From: Rhodococcus sp. HM1
GTDB taxonomy: Bacteria; Actinomycetota; Actinomycetes; Mycobacteriales; Mycobacteriaceae
Assembly (NCBI RefSeq): GCF_023218075.1
Contig: NZ_JALPTB010000033.1
Location: forward strand, 1 to 64,000
DNA length: 64,000 bases
Reading direction: 5' to 3'
Shown here: positions 1 to 9,600 of the stretch, piece by piece
Numbering within the stretch: position 1 is the stretch's first letter
Layout: the number at the start of each line of letters is the position of its first letter
The notes under the pieces: generated by a model
What the model saw: the letters and a program-made list of their open reading frames with translations, nothing else
Database searches by the model: none
What the model was told of the DNA's origin: nothing
Program-made: the position numbers and the translations under genes

Positions 1-365
1 CCACCCGCCCCGGTCACCGCCTACCGCACGCCTGGTTGCTCGACGGCGACAACAAGATCTCCACGCACGACCTGATCCAGCCCGGCCGACTGGTGCTCAT
101 CGTCGACACCGACGGGCAGACCTGGGTCGAGACCGCCGAAAAGCTCGCCGAACAGCGCGGCATTCCCCTCGATGTCGTCACGGTCGGTCGACGTGCATCC
201 GTGCGCCCGGTCGGCGACCACTGGCACGACATCCGCGGCATCCGTGACGACGGTGCGATTCTCGTGCGGCCCGACGGCCACATCGCCTTCCGCGCGCAGT
301 CCATGCTCGATCACCCCACCCATGCGCTCGAGGCGGCGTTCGCCGCGTCGACGGCAACGTCCTGA
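1..365 (+). CDS. FAD-dependent aromatic-ring hydroxylase (class A flavoprotein monooxygenase), C-terminal part
   Basis: Only the last 120 or so codons are in the window; the frame starting at base 3 is open to the TGA at 363-365. The visible part opens with TRPGHRLPHAWL, the conserved segment near the end of the FAD/substrate domain of class A aromatic hydroxylases (MhpA, 2,4-dichlorophenol hydroxylase, resorcinol hydroxylase), followed by the thioredoxin-like C-terminal domain ending in VRPDGHIAFR. These enzymes use NAD(P)H and O2 to hydroxylate a phenolic ring. The downstream transporter, CoA-transferase and thiolase fit a role at the top of an aromatic catabolic pathway. The substrate cannot be read from this fragment; a resorcinol- or hydroxyphenylpropionate-type substrate is only a guess. 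Confidence 0.8.
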   Translation, partial: TRPGHRLPHAWLLDGDNKISTHDLIQPGRLVLIVDTDGQTWVETAEKLAEQRGIPLDVVTVGRRASVRPVGDHWHDIRGIRDDGAILVRPDGHIAFRAQSMLDHPTHALEAAFAASTATS

Positions 366-381
366 TCGAAAGGCCCCTCCC

Positions 382-1803
382 ATGTCCTTCACTTCGAGCG
401 GTCAGGCCGCCACCGATCCCCGTCGGATCGACGCTCTCACCACCGCCGCGCGCCTGGAGCGACTGCCCGTCGGCTCCTGGCACTGGAAACTGACCGCACT
501 GGTCGGCATCGGCGCGTTCTATGAATACTTCGAGGTATTCCTCGGCGGCGTACTCGCCGCGGTCCTCGGGCCTCTCTGGGAACTGAGCACCTACGAGAAG
601 GCCGGCCTGATCGCCTCGGTCTTCCTCGGTATGTTCGTCGGCGCCATCACCCTCGGCCGCGTCGCCGACCGCGTCGGTCGCAAGAAGATGTTCCTGATCA
701 ACCTCAGCATCTATCTGGCGTTCTCGCTACTCGCCGCGTTCTCCCCCAACGTGTGGTTCCTCATCGCCTGCCGGTTCATCGCCGGTATCGGTGCCGGCGC
801 CGAAGCCGCTCTGATCCCCACCTATCTCGGCGAGTTCATCCCGCGCCACCGCCGCGGCCGGTACATCGGCTACGCGTTCACCCTCGCGTTCGTCGCCTAC
901 CCGCTCGTCGCCCTCGCCGGCGCCCCGCTGGCGAAGACCCACTTCCTCATGGACGGCTGGCGCTGGCTGCTCGTACTCGGTGCCAGCGGCATCATCGTGC
1001 TGCTGTGGATGCGGCGGAACATGCCCGAATCCCCCCGCTGGCTGGTCTCGGTGGGCCGCACCGCCGACGCCGACGCCGAACTGCGCAAAATCGAAGACGA
1101 CGTGCGCCGCCGCACCGGGTCCGACCTGCCCGCCCCCGACTACACCGCCCTGCCCCCGGAGGTCGACGAACACCACAAGGCCAAGATCTCGGACCTGTTC
1201 CGCGGCAACACCCGGAACTCCATGATCGCCGTCGGATCCCTGTGGACCATCGGCGTGCTCGCCTACTACGGCTTCAGCTCCCTGGCGCCGGTGCTGCTGG
1301 TGGACAAGGGATACGACATCACCAAGTCCCTGTTGTACACGGCCGTGATTGCAGCCGGTTACCCCTTCGGCGCTCTGACCGCGGCGCTCGTGGCAGAAAA
1401 GCTCGAACGCCGCACGCTGACGGTGGTCACCGCACTGGCCACCGCCGTCGCCGGTCTGGTCTTCGGGTATGGATCCGGTGACGCCGTCATCATGGCCGCA
1501 GGATTCGCCATGGGCTTCGCCTCCAACGTCCATTCGAGCGGCGTGAACATGTATGCCTCCGAAGTGTTTCCGACGCGTCTGCGCTCGACCGCCATCGGAC
1601 TGTGTTACGGATCGGGCCGGTTGTTCGCCTTCCTCATGCCCTTCCTCGGATTGACGATCCTCGACACCTTCGGCGGCTCGACCGTACTGTTGCTTTCAGC
1701 TGTCCTGTTCGCCATCACGGCGGTCCTCGTCTGGATCTTCGGACCCAAGACCACCGGCCGATCCCTCGAAGACATCTCGGAAGCCGTACCCACCGAGCGT
1801 TGA
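382..1803 (+). CDS. MFS transporter, sugar/aromatic-acid type
   Basis: A 473-residue twelve-helix permease of the major facilitator superfamily. The signature between helices 2 and 3 is clear (GRVADRVGRKK), and the R-F-I-A-G-I-G-A-G-A-E stretch matches the helix 4 motif of the sugar-porter and aromatic acid:H+ symporter branches; a second half motif PESPRWLVSVGR follows helix 6. It likely imports the aromatic substrate of the neighbouring hydroxylase by proton symport (inference). The ATG at 382 was chosen because the frame upstream overlaps the hydroxylase and has no transporter-like sequence; it lies 17 bases after the hydroxylase stop, so both are probably cotranscribed. A perfect 15-bp hairpin follows the stop codon. 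Confidence 0.88.
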   Translation: MSFTSSGQAATDPRRIDALTTAARLERLPVGSWHWKLTALVGIGAFYEYFEVFLGGVLAAVLGPLWELSTYEKAGLIASVFLGMFVGAITLGRVADRVGRKKMFLINLSIYLAFSLLAAFSPNVWFLIACRFIAGIGAGAEAALIPTYLGEFIPRHRRGRYIGYAFTLAFVAYPLVALAGAPLAKTHFLMDGWRWLLVLGASGIIVLLWMRRNMPESPRWLVSVGRTADADAELRKIEDDVRRRTGSDLPAPDYTALPPEVDEHHKAKISDLFRGNTRNSMIAVGSLWTIGVLAYYGFSSLAPVLLVDKGYDITKSLLYTAVIAAGYPFGALTAALVAEKLERRTLTVVTALATAVAGLVFGYGSGDAVIMAAGFAMGFASNVHSSGVNMYASEVFPTRLRSTAIGLCYGSGRLFAFLMPFLGLTILDTFGGSTVLLLSAVLFAITAVLVWIFGPKTTGRSLEDISEAVPTER

Positions 1804-1809
1804 GGCACC

Positions 1810-1848
1810 GGTTCGGGGTTCCGCATCGACCCAGCGGAACCCCGAACC
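1810..1848 (+). terminator. Hairpin terminator after MFS transporter
   Basis: Perfect inverted repeat: arms of 15 bases at 1810-1824 (GGTTCGGGGTTCCGC) and 1834-1848, loop of 9, starting 6 bases after the transporter stop. There is no U-tract, as is common in actinobacteria. It separates the hydroxylase/transporter unit from the regulator gene at 1895. Confidence 0.7.
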
Positions 1849-1894
1849 CCTGTTCCGAGGGCCCACGAGGCAGAGCACACCATCGAGGAGGATC

Positions 1895-3226
1895 ATGTCC
1901 GTGTATTCCGGCAACCGCGCAAACGGCATGACCACTTCCCGTCGGCCTCGAGCCGGGGCTCCGGCCGTATTCCCGGTCCCCCGTCAGCGGTTGGCGATCG
2001 TCGGGCCGGATGTCGACCATCCGGCGGTCCTCACCACGAAACGACTCGCCGACAAACTCGGATGGCCCCATCTCGTCGTAACGGACCGCAGCAAGCTCGT
2101 GTGGGCAATCACTGTCAACAAGCCCGCACTCGTCGCTGTCGTCGGAGACGCGGACAACACTGCCCATCTCGACGACATCGGAGCACTACGGAACTCCTAC
2201 AAGGGACCGATCGCCGTGCTCGGCGCACTGTCACCACAACTGACGGTGTCGGCGCTCGTCAACGGTGCCGACAGCGTCCTGCGGTCGGACCTGCGCGACG
2301 ACGAACTCGGCGCGCGATTGCTCGCTTTGGTGCGGCGCACTGCCGAAGGCTCCGAATCGGGAGCGCGATACCTGACCGCGGAAGGCTTGCGTGTCGACCT
2401 GTGGCGGAAGGAAGTCACTCTCGATCGTACACCGCTCCACCTTTCCTCGACCGAGTACCGATTGCTGGTGTGCTTGATGGAAAGCGCGGGGCAAACGGTT
2501 CCCTGGAATCGGATCCTGCATCGTGTGTGGGGATGGGCCGACGCCGACGTCAATATGCTGCGTATCTACATCACCCGACTGCGCAAGGCGCTGGGCGAGA
2601 CAGCGGCGTCCTCGAAGTTCATCAAATCCGTTCGCGGGCACGGATACATGTTCGCTCAGCCCGTGATCGAAGCTGCCGATCGTGAATCCGACACGGTCGA
2701 CGGTGAATTACCTATGATGCAGCGCCTCGCCGCGAAGTGCACCGAACTGGCGACCGCCACGGATATTACGGGAGCAGCTTCTCGTATCGCGGAAAGTCTT
2801 GTCACCGAAGGCACCGTCGACGCGGTCGGACTGCACCTGACCGATGGTGAAATACTCCGACTGGTAGGTCATTTCGGATTCACAACCGAATGGGAACAGG
2901 TGGCCCGTGAACTCGCGCTCGCCGACGATCGCTATGCTTCCATTCAGTCGGTTCGTCGTGCGCAGCCGGTGCAGTTGCTTCGGCGGCGTTCCCACACCTT
3001 CCCCGGCACCAACGCCGCCGTCTCGTCGGATGCTCCCGGAACGTATCTGTTCGTTCCGATCAGCCATGCCGGAGAGACGATCGGCACCATGGGTGTCGTC
3101 CGCAGATCCGACGAGCCGTTCGGACCGTTGACCATCTCGTATCTCCAAGCCGTCGCCGCCCTGTGCGGAGCATGCCTAGGCCCGCAATGGGATTCGGGTC
3201 GCTCATCCCGCGCCGGGCGCCCCTGA
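1895..3226 (+). CDS. Transcriptional regulator: pseudo-receiver, OmpR-type winged helix, GAF domain
   Basis: A 443-residue DNA-binding regulator. Residues about 30-150 read like a response-regulator receiver fold, but the usual phospho-acceptor region is P-A-L-V-A-V-V-G-D-A, with no Asp at the expected strand end, so it is probably not phosphorylated. Residues 158-255 form a PhoB/OmpR winged helix (LSSTEYRLL, then IYITRLRKALG and the wing VRGHGYMF). Residues about 275-435 resemble a GAF domain, a plausible ligand sensor. No histidine kinase is adjacent. GAGGAGG lies just before the ATG. Its position between the transporter and the CoA-transferase genes suggests local control of aromatic catabolism, with an aromatic effector bound by GAF (inference). 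Confidence 0.75.
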   Translation: MSVYSGNRANGMTTSRRPRAGAPAVFPVPRQRLAIVGPDVDHPAVLTTKRLADKLGWPHLVVTDRSKLVWAITVNKPALVAVVGDADNTAHLDDIGALRNSYKGPIAVLGALSPQLTVSALVNGADSVLRSDLRDDELGARLLALVRRTAEGSESGARYLTAEGLRVDLWRKEVTLDRTPLHLSSTEYRLLVCLMESAGQTVPWNRILHRVWGWADADVNMLRIYITRLRKALGETAASSKFIKSVRGHGYMFAQPVIEAADRESDTVDGELPMMQRLAAKCTELATATDITGAASRIAESLVTEGTVDAVGLHLTDGEILRLVGHFGFTTEWEQVARELALADDRYASIQSVRRAQPVQLLRRRSHTFPGTNAAVSSDAPGTYLFVPISHAGETIGTMGVVRRSDEPFGPLTISYLQAVAALCGACLGPQWDSGRSSRAGRP

Positions 3227-3274
3227 CCGATCACAACCACGGCCGTACCGTCGCGCCGTGAAGGAGGAACCACC

Positions 3275-3991
3275 ATGTCCATCGTGTACACCGACGCCGC
3301 AACCGCCCTCGACGGTGTCCTGTTCGACGGGATGACCCTCGCCGTCGGAGGTTTCGGGCTCAGTGGCGTCCCTGTCGACCTCATCGAAGCCGTACGCGAT
3401 TCGGGCGTGAAGGATCTGACCGTGGTGTCCAACAACATGGGTATCGACGGCAAGGGTCTGGGCATCCTGCTCGAAGACGGACAGGTCCGCAAGGTCATCG
3501 CCTCCTATGTCGGCGAGAACGCTCTGTTCGCGCAGCAGTATCTTTCCGGCGCCCTCGACATCGAATTCAATCCTCAGGGAACACTCGCTGAACGCCTGCG
3601 GGCCGGCGGAGCGGGGATCCCGGCCTTCTACACGGCCACAGGTGTCGGCACCGAGGTTGCCGAGGGTAAGCCGCATGCCGAATTCGACGGCCGCAACTAT
3701 ATTCTCGAGCGGGGCATCGTCGCCGACGTCTCCCTGGTCCGTGCTCATCGGGCCGACACGGACGGAAATCTCACTTACCGGTACACCGCCCGGAACTTCA
3801 ACCCCGTCGTCGCGGCTGCTGGCAAGGTGACGATCGCCGAGGCCGAGGAAATCGTCGAGATCGGTGCTGTCGCACCCGATGCCGTGACCACCCCGGGCGT
3901 CTACGTCCAACGCGTCGTCAAGGCCTGCGCCCGGACCAAGGACATCGAACAGCGCACGGTCCGTCCCCGACCGGTGAGCGCCTCCGTCTGA
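3275..3991 (+). CDS. pcaI: 3-oxoacid/3-oxoadipate CoA-transferase subunit A
   Basis: 238 residues, the usual length for the alpha subunit of two-subunit CoA-transferases (PcaI/ScoA/CatI). The glycine-rich CoA-binding start AVGGFGLSGVPVDLI and the conserved SNNMGIDGKGLGILL and GTLAERLRAGGAGIPAFYT segments are present. With subunit B it moves CoA from succinyl-CoA to a 3-oxoacid such as 3-oxoadipate. A strong ribosome site (GAAGGAGGA) precedes the ATG. Subunit B starts 33 bases downstream and a thiolase follows, which is the order of the end of the 3-oxoadipate pathway. ScoA (acetoacetate) is the main alternative; the aromatic hydroxylase upstream favours PcaI. Confidence 0.85.
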   Translation: MSIVYTDAATALDGVLFDGMTLAVGGFGLSGVPVDLIEAVRDSGVKDLTVVSNNMGIDGKGLGILLEDGQVRKVIASYVGENALFAQQYLSGALDIEFNPQGTLAERLRAGGAGIPAFYTATGVGTEVAEGKPHAEFDGRNYILERGIVADVSLVRAHRADTDGNLTYRYTARNFNPVVAAAGKVTIAEAEEIVEIGAVAPDAVTTPGVYVQRVVKACARTKDIEQRTVRPRPVSASV

Positions 3992-4024
3992 ACCCCTCGA
4001 CCTACTTTCGAAAGGAGCTTCACC

Positions 4025-4678
4025 ATGCCGTGGACTCGTGACGAGATGGCCGCCCTGGCGGCGTCCGAACTGAACGAGGGTGCCTACGTCAATCTGGGCA
4101 TCGGGATCCCCACACTCGTGGCCAACAACCTGCCCGAAGGCCGCCGGGTGATCCTGCAGAGCGAGAACGGCCTGCTCGGGATGGGACCGTTCCCCTACGA
4201 GGGGGACGAGGACGCCGATCTGATCAATGCCGGCAAGCAGACCGTGACGATCGTGCCCGGTGGCAGCATCTTCGACTCGTCCGAGTCGTTCGGGATGATC
4301 CGCGGCGGCCACGTCCAGGTCGCCATCCTCGGCGCGATGCAGGTCTCCGCATCCGGAGATCTCGCGAACTGGAGCATTCCGGGCAAACTCGTCAAGGGCA
4401 TGGGTGGCGCGATGGACCTGGTGGTCGGCACGCCTCGGGTGATCGTGCTGACCGAGCACGTTGCGAAGGACGGCTCCCCGAAGATCGTCGAGACGTGCAC
4501 TCTTCCGCTGACCGGGGTAGGTGTCGTCGACTGCATCGTCAGCGACCGCGCCGTCTTCGACGTCGTCGACGGCGCGCTCGTGCTGCGCCGCCTCGCCCCC
4601 GGCGTCGACGTCGACGAACTGCGCGCGATCACCGGCGCTCCGTTCACGGTCGCCCTGGACGAGGAGCTGGTGGCATGA
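4025..4678 (+). CDS. pcaJ: 3-oxoacid/3-oxoadipate CoA-transferase subunit B
   Basis: 217 residues, typical of PcaJ/ScoB. The catalytic glutamate sits in [10 protein letters not shown] (Glu47), which forms the covalent enzyme-CoA thioester. Other conserved parts are [12 protein letters not shown] near residue 21 and GGAMDLV. AAAGGAG lies upstream of the ATG. The stop codon overlaps the thiolase start (ATGA at 4675-4678), so the thiolase is probably translationally coupled. Together the three genes would convert a 3-oxoacid to its CoA ester and cleave it to acetyl-CoA and a shorter acyl-CoA. Confidence 0.87.
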   Translation: MPWTRDEMAALAASELNEGAYVNLGIGIPTLVANNLPEGRRVILQSENGLLGMGPFPYEGDEDADLINAGKQTVTIVPGGSIFDSSESFGMIRGGHVQVAILGAMQVSASGDLANWSIPGKLVKGMGGAMDLVVGTPRVIVLTEHVAKDGSPKIVETCTLPLTGVGVVDCIVSDRAVFDVVDGALVLRRLAPGVDVDELRAITGAPFTVALDEELVA

Positions 4679-5862
4679 GCCTGCGCGACCGCTTCGGCAC
4701 CGACGTCCTGGCCACCGGATGGGGTCATTCCCCGTTCGGCAAACTCCCCGACCAGACCCTCGAATCGCTTGTGGTGTCCGTCGCCCGCGACGCACTCGAC
4801 ACCGCCGGCATCGAACCCGGTCAGGTCGACGAGATCTACTTCGGCCAGTTCAACTCCGGAATGCACCCGCTCGGCTTCGCTTCGTCGCTGGCCCTGCAGC
4901 TCTCCGACGACCTCGCCGGGGTGCCCGCCACCCGCGTCGAGAACGCCTGCGGCTCGGGCAGCGCCGCGGTTCAGCAGGGTATCCGGGCCCTGCTGGCCGG
5001 CACCGCCCGCACCGTGCTGGTGATCGGTGCCGAAAAGATGACCCACGCCGGTCCCGACGTGGTCGGAGCCGCGCTGCTCGGCGCCGACTACGAGTCCGCC
5101 GGCAAGGAGTCGACGACGGGCTTCGCGGGGCTGTTCGCCCGAGTCGCCGATGCCTATGCCGATCGGTACGGGCCGGTCGCCGACCCCCTCGCCCACATCG
5201 CCGCGAAGAATCACCGCAACGGGGTCGCCAATCCGTACGCGCAGCTGCGCAAGGATCTCGGCTTCGACTTCTGTGCCACGGTCTCCGAGCGCAACCCGAT
5301 CGTCGCCGGGCAGCTGCGCCGCACCGACTGCTCCCCGGTCTCCGACGGCGCCGCAGCCCTGGTGCTGACCACGGAACCGGTCTCCGGGGCGGCGCAGGCG
5401 CCGGTGCGGATCGCCGGGTTCGGGCAGGCCAACGATTTCCTGCCCGCCGCCAAGCGGGATCCGATCGAGTTCGCGGGCAGTGTCACAGCCTGGCAGCGCG
5501 CCATGGCCATGGCCGGCACCACCGTTGCGGATCTGGACTTCGCCGAGGTGCACGACTGCTTCACCATCGCCGAACTCGTCCTCTACGAGGTGATGGGGCT
5601 GGCCGAGCGCGGGAAGGGCCGGCAGGTGCTCGACCACGGCACCGTCCTGCCCGGCGGTGCCCTGCCGGTGAACCTGTCCGGCGGGCTGAAGTCCAAGGGG
5701 CATCCGGTGGGCGCGACGGGGGTGTCCCAGCACGTCATCGCCGCGATGCAGCTCAGCGGCACCGCCGGGGACATGCAGCTCGGTCGCGCCCGTCGAGGTG
5801 TCGTCCACAACATGGGTGGCCTCGCGGTGGCGAACTACGTCAGCGTGCTCGAAGCCGTCTGA
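4675..5862 (+). CDS. Thiolase (SCP-x/lipid-transfer-like acetyl-CoA acyltransferase)
   Basis: 395 residues of the thiolase fold. The nucleophile lies in [10 protein letters not shown] (Cys92); the C-terminal half has EVHDCF and the [14 protein letters not shown] loop, giving the conserved His residues. The sequence is of the SCP-x/lipid-transfer branch rather than the FadA/PcaF branch, because the active-site block is [10 protein letters not shown] and the C-terminal Cys motif (CxGxG near the end) is replaced by VHNMGGLAV. It should act on the CoA ester made by the preceding transferase. The ATG overlaps the pcaJ stop by four bases. The earlier in-frame starts lie inside pcaJ and were rejected. 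Two hairpins follow. Confidence 0.82.
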   Translation: MSLRDRFGTDVLATGWGHSPFGKLPDQTLESLVVSVARDALDTAGIEPGQVDEIYFGQFNSGMHPLGFASSLALQLSDDLAGVPATRVENACGSGSAAVQQGIRALLAGTARTVLVIGAEKMTHAGPDVVGAALLGADYESAGKESTTGFAGLFARVADAYADRYGPVADPLAHIAAKNHRNGVANPYAQLRKDLGFDFCATVSERNPIVAGQLRRTDCSPVSDGAAALVLTTEPVSGAAQAPVRIAGFGQANDFLPAAKRDPIEFAGSVTAWQRAMAMAGTTVADLDFAEVHDCFTIAELVLYEVMGLAERGKGRQVLDHGTVLPGGALPVNLSGGLKSKGHPVGATGVSQHVIAAMQLSGTAGDMQLGRARRGVVHNMGGLAVANYVSVLEAV

Positions 5863-5875
5863 TCCCGTACGGGTG

Positions 5876-5912
5876 CTTCGGTCCGGATCCCGATTACGGA
5901 TCCGGACCGAAG
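5876..5912 (+). terminator. Hairpin terminator after the CoA-transferase/thiolase operon
   Basis: Perfect 15-base arms (5876-5890, CTTCGGTCCGGATCC; 5898-5912) with a 7-base loop, followed by TGTTTCTG. It begins 13 bases after the thiolase stop. Confidence 0.75.
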
Positions 5913-5940
5913 TGTTTCTGCCGGCGCCGGATCGGCCCGC

Positions 5941-5997
5941 CGAGCGTGCACTTGTTGTCGATATTTCCGGCATTTTTCGACAAGACGTGCACGCTCG
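5941..5997. terminator. Second long inverted repeat, terminator or operator
   Basis: Arms of 21 bases at 5941-5961 and 5977-5997 pair with two mismatches around a 15-base loop. The outer part contains GCGTGCAC. It lies 28 bases past the first hairpin and 116 bases before the next gene. The length resembles the GTGC-type hairpins found elsewhere in the window, so a terminator is favoured; an operator for the gene at 6114 cannot be excluded. Confidence 0.5.
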
Positions 5998-6113
5998 ACG
6001 CCCGGCACAGGGAGCGAAAACAGGTACCCCACCCCGCCGGTCGGCCGTTCCCGGAATCCTGCGCGCACACGATCCTCGAAGGACCGAAACGCTCCTTCCA
6101 CCGGGAGGCACAC

Positions 6114-6611
6114 ATGCCCGAAACACCGGCCCCGCTGTCACCCGCTGCGGTGAGCGAACATGCTGCACCGATACCCCTGCGACGTCGCCGCTCCCATTCC
6201 CCCACCCGCATCGCGGACCGCGGCGCCCGGAGGTACCACGTCCAGCCGAATGCGGCGGCACCCTCGCACGACGTCGACTGGGTCCGGCGTTCCCTCATGA
6301 CCTGCGACTTCCTCGCCGGCGTGCAGTCACTGGATCCCGGGGACCGGAAGCTGGTCGCCTTCGCCGTCGAATGGGCGCCCTTCGGCGGGGCCGGCCCGGA
6401 GGAACTGTTCATCACCTTCGGCGTGGGACGGACCAGGTTCCTGCATCTGCTGCAAGCCGCGATGATGACGAGACCGACCGACTCCGTACGACTGCGCGCC
6501 ACCAAGTCCGCTCTCCGCGACGAGCTCCTCAGCGCATGGCGAGGATCGACGCCGGGACCTAGTCGTGCGTCTGCTCCGCAACCCAGGCCGCGACCTGCGC
6601 CCGGGAGGTGA
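6114..6611 (+). CDS. Small DUF3263-like protein
   Basis: 165 residues. The N-terminal 50 or so are basic and low-complexity. The middle (LDPGDRKLVAFAVEWAPFGG, then E-E-L-F-I-T-F-G-V-G-R-T-R-F-L-H-L-L) looks like the helix-turn-helix-like DUF3263 family of actinobacteria, in which a short helical unit ends with an FGM..RFY motif. The function is unknown; a DNA-associated role is possible. GGGAGG precedes the ATG. The 3 prime end overlaps the convergent kinase/LuxR gene by about 50 bases, so the extreme C-terminal tail (Pro/Arg-rich) may be poorly conserved. Confidence 0.55.
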   Translation: MPETPAPLSPAAVSEHAAPIPLRRRRSHSPTRIADRGARRYHVQPNAAAPSHDVDWVRRSLMTCDFLAGVQSLDPGDRKLVAFAVEWAPFGGAGPEELFITFGVGRTRFLHLLQAAMMTRPTDSVRLRATKSALRDELLSAWRGSTPGPSRASAPQPRPRPAPGR

Positions 6612-9600
6612 AGCCGAGTTTGGCCAGGATGTGCTCCACATGCCCTTGTGCCGTGCGCGGTGAGATCACCAGGCGACGGGCGATGGCCTGGTTCGTCAGG
6701 CCCTCGCCGATGAGGTCGGCGACCTGACGTTCCCGCTTGGTCAGTCGCACCGACGTGTCGGTGTCGCGCGTGGAGGTGGCCGGCGGCTGCTCGTGGAGGG
6801 CGTAGGCAATGGCCGCGTCGAAGCCGAGTTGTTCACCTCGGCCGAATGCCGCGGCGAATGCTTCCCTACCGAGGTGCTGTCGGGCCTTCCGTTCGGATTC
6901 CCGATGGTAGGCAAGCAGATTGGAATGTATCACCGCAGCACTACCGATCGACCGTGCCATTCCTTCCGCCGCCCCCATCAGGACCGCTGCCCGCTTCAGG
7001 TCGCCCAGGTCGCTGGTGATCCAGGCCAGAGCCTCGAGGCACGACGTGACCACGCGCGGGTACCGCACCTGCCGGGCCAGGTTCAACGATTCCTCCAGGA
7101 GCCGCACCGCACGATCCGGTTCTTCCCGTCGCCACACGTCAACGGCCAAGGCCCACAGCGAAAGTGAACGATACATCTTGCCGCCGTGTCCTTCGGTCAT
7201 TGCCAGCACACGTTCGTGACATTCGACGGCCTCCGGTATCCGGTCGGACAGCCCGAGGGCCAACCCCAGCGAATACAGCATGCCGATCTCGCGGGTGGGT
7301 TCCCCACGTCCACGGAAATGAGCGAGGGCGGCCTCGAGGTGAGAAATGGCGTGCGGGAGGTCGCCGCTGTGGAGCGCCAGCGAACCGTCGGCGGCATCGA
7401 CCAGAGCGCGCATCAGGGGATCGTCGGTCTGCGCGATCAGCCTGCGCCCTGCCTCCAGGAACCCGGCTGCCGCCTGCAGGTCGCCCTGCACACTGGCCAT
7501 CACGGTCGCACGGTAGAGCGTTTCGACCCACTCGACCGTGGGCGGCCCGCTCTGGCGGGCGAGCAGCCGTTCGTACCAGCGTCGCCCCTCGTTGTAGAAG
7601 CCTTGGGAGGCCCAGAAGAGGTAGAGCTCGCCGGCGATGCGCAGCCCGGCGGCGGGATCGTCCTCGAGGCTGAATTCGAGGGCCTCGCGCAGGTTCGGTA
7701 GTTCCCGCCTGAGGCGGGCGATCCAGTCGAGCTGACGCTCGCTGACCCACTCGGCCCGCGCGGCGATTGCCAACGCCTCGTACCAGTCCCGATGGAGGCG
7801 GCGCAACGCGAGCTCCTCGCCGGACTGCTCGAGTTTCTCGACACCGTAGTCGCGCAGCGTCTCGAGCATCCGGAACCGCACCACCGACCCGGCCTCCTCC
7901 CGGATCAGGATCGACTTGTCCACCAGGGAGGTCAGCGTATCGAGCAACTCGCCCGCGGCCAGGCCCTCGCCGCACACGTGCTCGGCCGCGTCGAGATCGA
8001 AGCTGCCCGCGAACACCGCCACCCGTCCCCACACGAGTTGTTCGGTGGCGGTGCACAATTCGAAGCTCCAGTCGATGCACCACCGCAGGGTCTGCTGCCG
8101 CGTCGGCGCACCCCGGGTGCCGCGGGTCAGCAAGGCGTAACGGTCGGTCAACCGTTCGAGGATCTGCTCGGGCGACAGCGCCCGCAACCGGGCCGCGGCC
8201 AGCTCGATCGGCAGCGGCAACCCGTCGAGCCGATGACAGATCCCCGCCACCGCCGCCGCATTCTCCTCGGTCAGCGCAAATCCTGGCACGGCGGCCGCGG
8301 CGCGGTCGGCGAACAATTTCACCGCGTCGTAGCGAGACAGCGCCCGCAACGAGTACGGCCGCTGTGGATCCGGAACGCCCAGCGGCGGAACTCGCAGCAC
8401 GGCCTCTCCGCCGAGGCCCAACGGTTCGCGGCTGGTGGCCAGAATCCGCACTCGCGGACACCCCCGCAGAAGCCGGTCGGCGAGTGCGGCGGCCGCGTCG
8501 ATCATGTGCTCGCAGTTGTCGAGAACCAGCAGCATCTCTTGCGGGGCGAGGAACTCGAGCAGCGCCTCCCGCACCGGCCGCGCCGAATGGTCCCGCAGCC
8601 CCACGGCGGTGGCCACCGCGTCGAGCAGCGACGACTCATCGTGCAGTGCACCGAGCTCGACCAGCCGCACCCCGTCGGCGTAGTCGCGCTGCACCGCCGC
8701 CGCGACATGCACCGCCAGGCGCGTCTTGCCGACACCGCCGATCCCGGTCAACGTCACCAGCCGCGAACCGGCCCGCAGGTTCTTCGCCTCGGTCAGCTCG
8801 TGCCGGCGGCCGACGAAACTGGTCAGGTCCAGCGGCAGATCGCCGGTCGCGCCCGCCCTGGCGGCAGCCGCGGTGCGACGTCGCTCACGCGGCACTCGTT
8901 CGGGGCCCCCGGCCTCCGCGACCTTCCCGGCCCCGACCTCGACAGACGCGCCCTCGACGGACCCGGCTTCGTTCTCGTTGCGCAGGGCCATCTCGTCGAC
9001 CGGGAAACCGTGGGTGCGTTGCAAGGCTCGTAGTTCCTCCCCAAAGTCCGCAGCGGTAGCCGGACGCTGGTCCGGGGTCCGGGCCATCGCCCCCGTGATC
9101 GCCTCGGACACATCCTCGGGGATCCCGTGCTCCCGCAGGTCCGGTACCGGTTGCGAGGTGATCCGCAGGAACTGCGAGACGACCTGCTCCCCGCTGAGCC
9201 GTTCGAACGCGGCGTGACCGGTCAGCGCACTGAACAACGTCGCCCCGAGACCGTAGACGTCGGCGGCCGGACCGGGCGGATCCCCGGCCAGCACTTCCGG
9301 CGCGGTATAGGCCGGCGACCCGGTCACGGCGCCGGTGGCCGTCTTGAAACCGCCCGCGATCTGCGCGACACCGAAGTCGGCCAGCTGGGGTTCGTCGTAG
9401 TCGGTGAGCAGAATGTTCGCGGGTTTGACGTCGCGGTGCACGATCCCGAGCCGGTGCGCCGACTCGATCGCGCCGGCCATCTTCACCCCGAGCCGCAACG
9501 CTTGATCCAACGGCAGCGGACCCTGGCTGCGGATCCACGCATCGAGAGACCCCTGCTGGTGGTAGGGCATCGCCAGGTAGGGACGGCCGCTGCCGGTGGT

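Noticed and set aside
3203-4795. Long open frame opposite the CoA-transferase genes
   Set aside because: It is the reverse-strand shadow of high-GC coding sequence, rich in Gly, Arg, Asp and His, with no family features; similar long antisense frames occur opposite most genes here.
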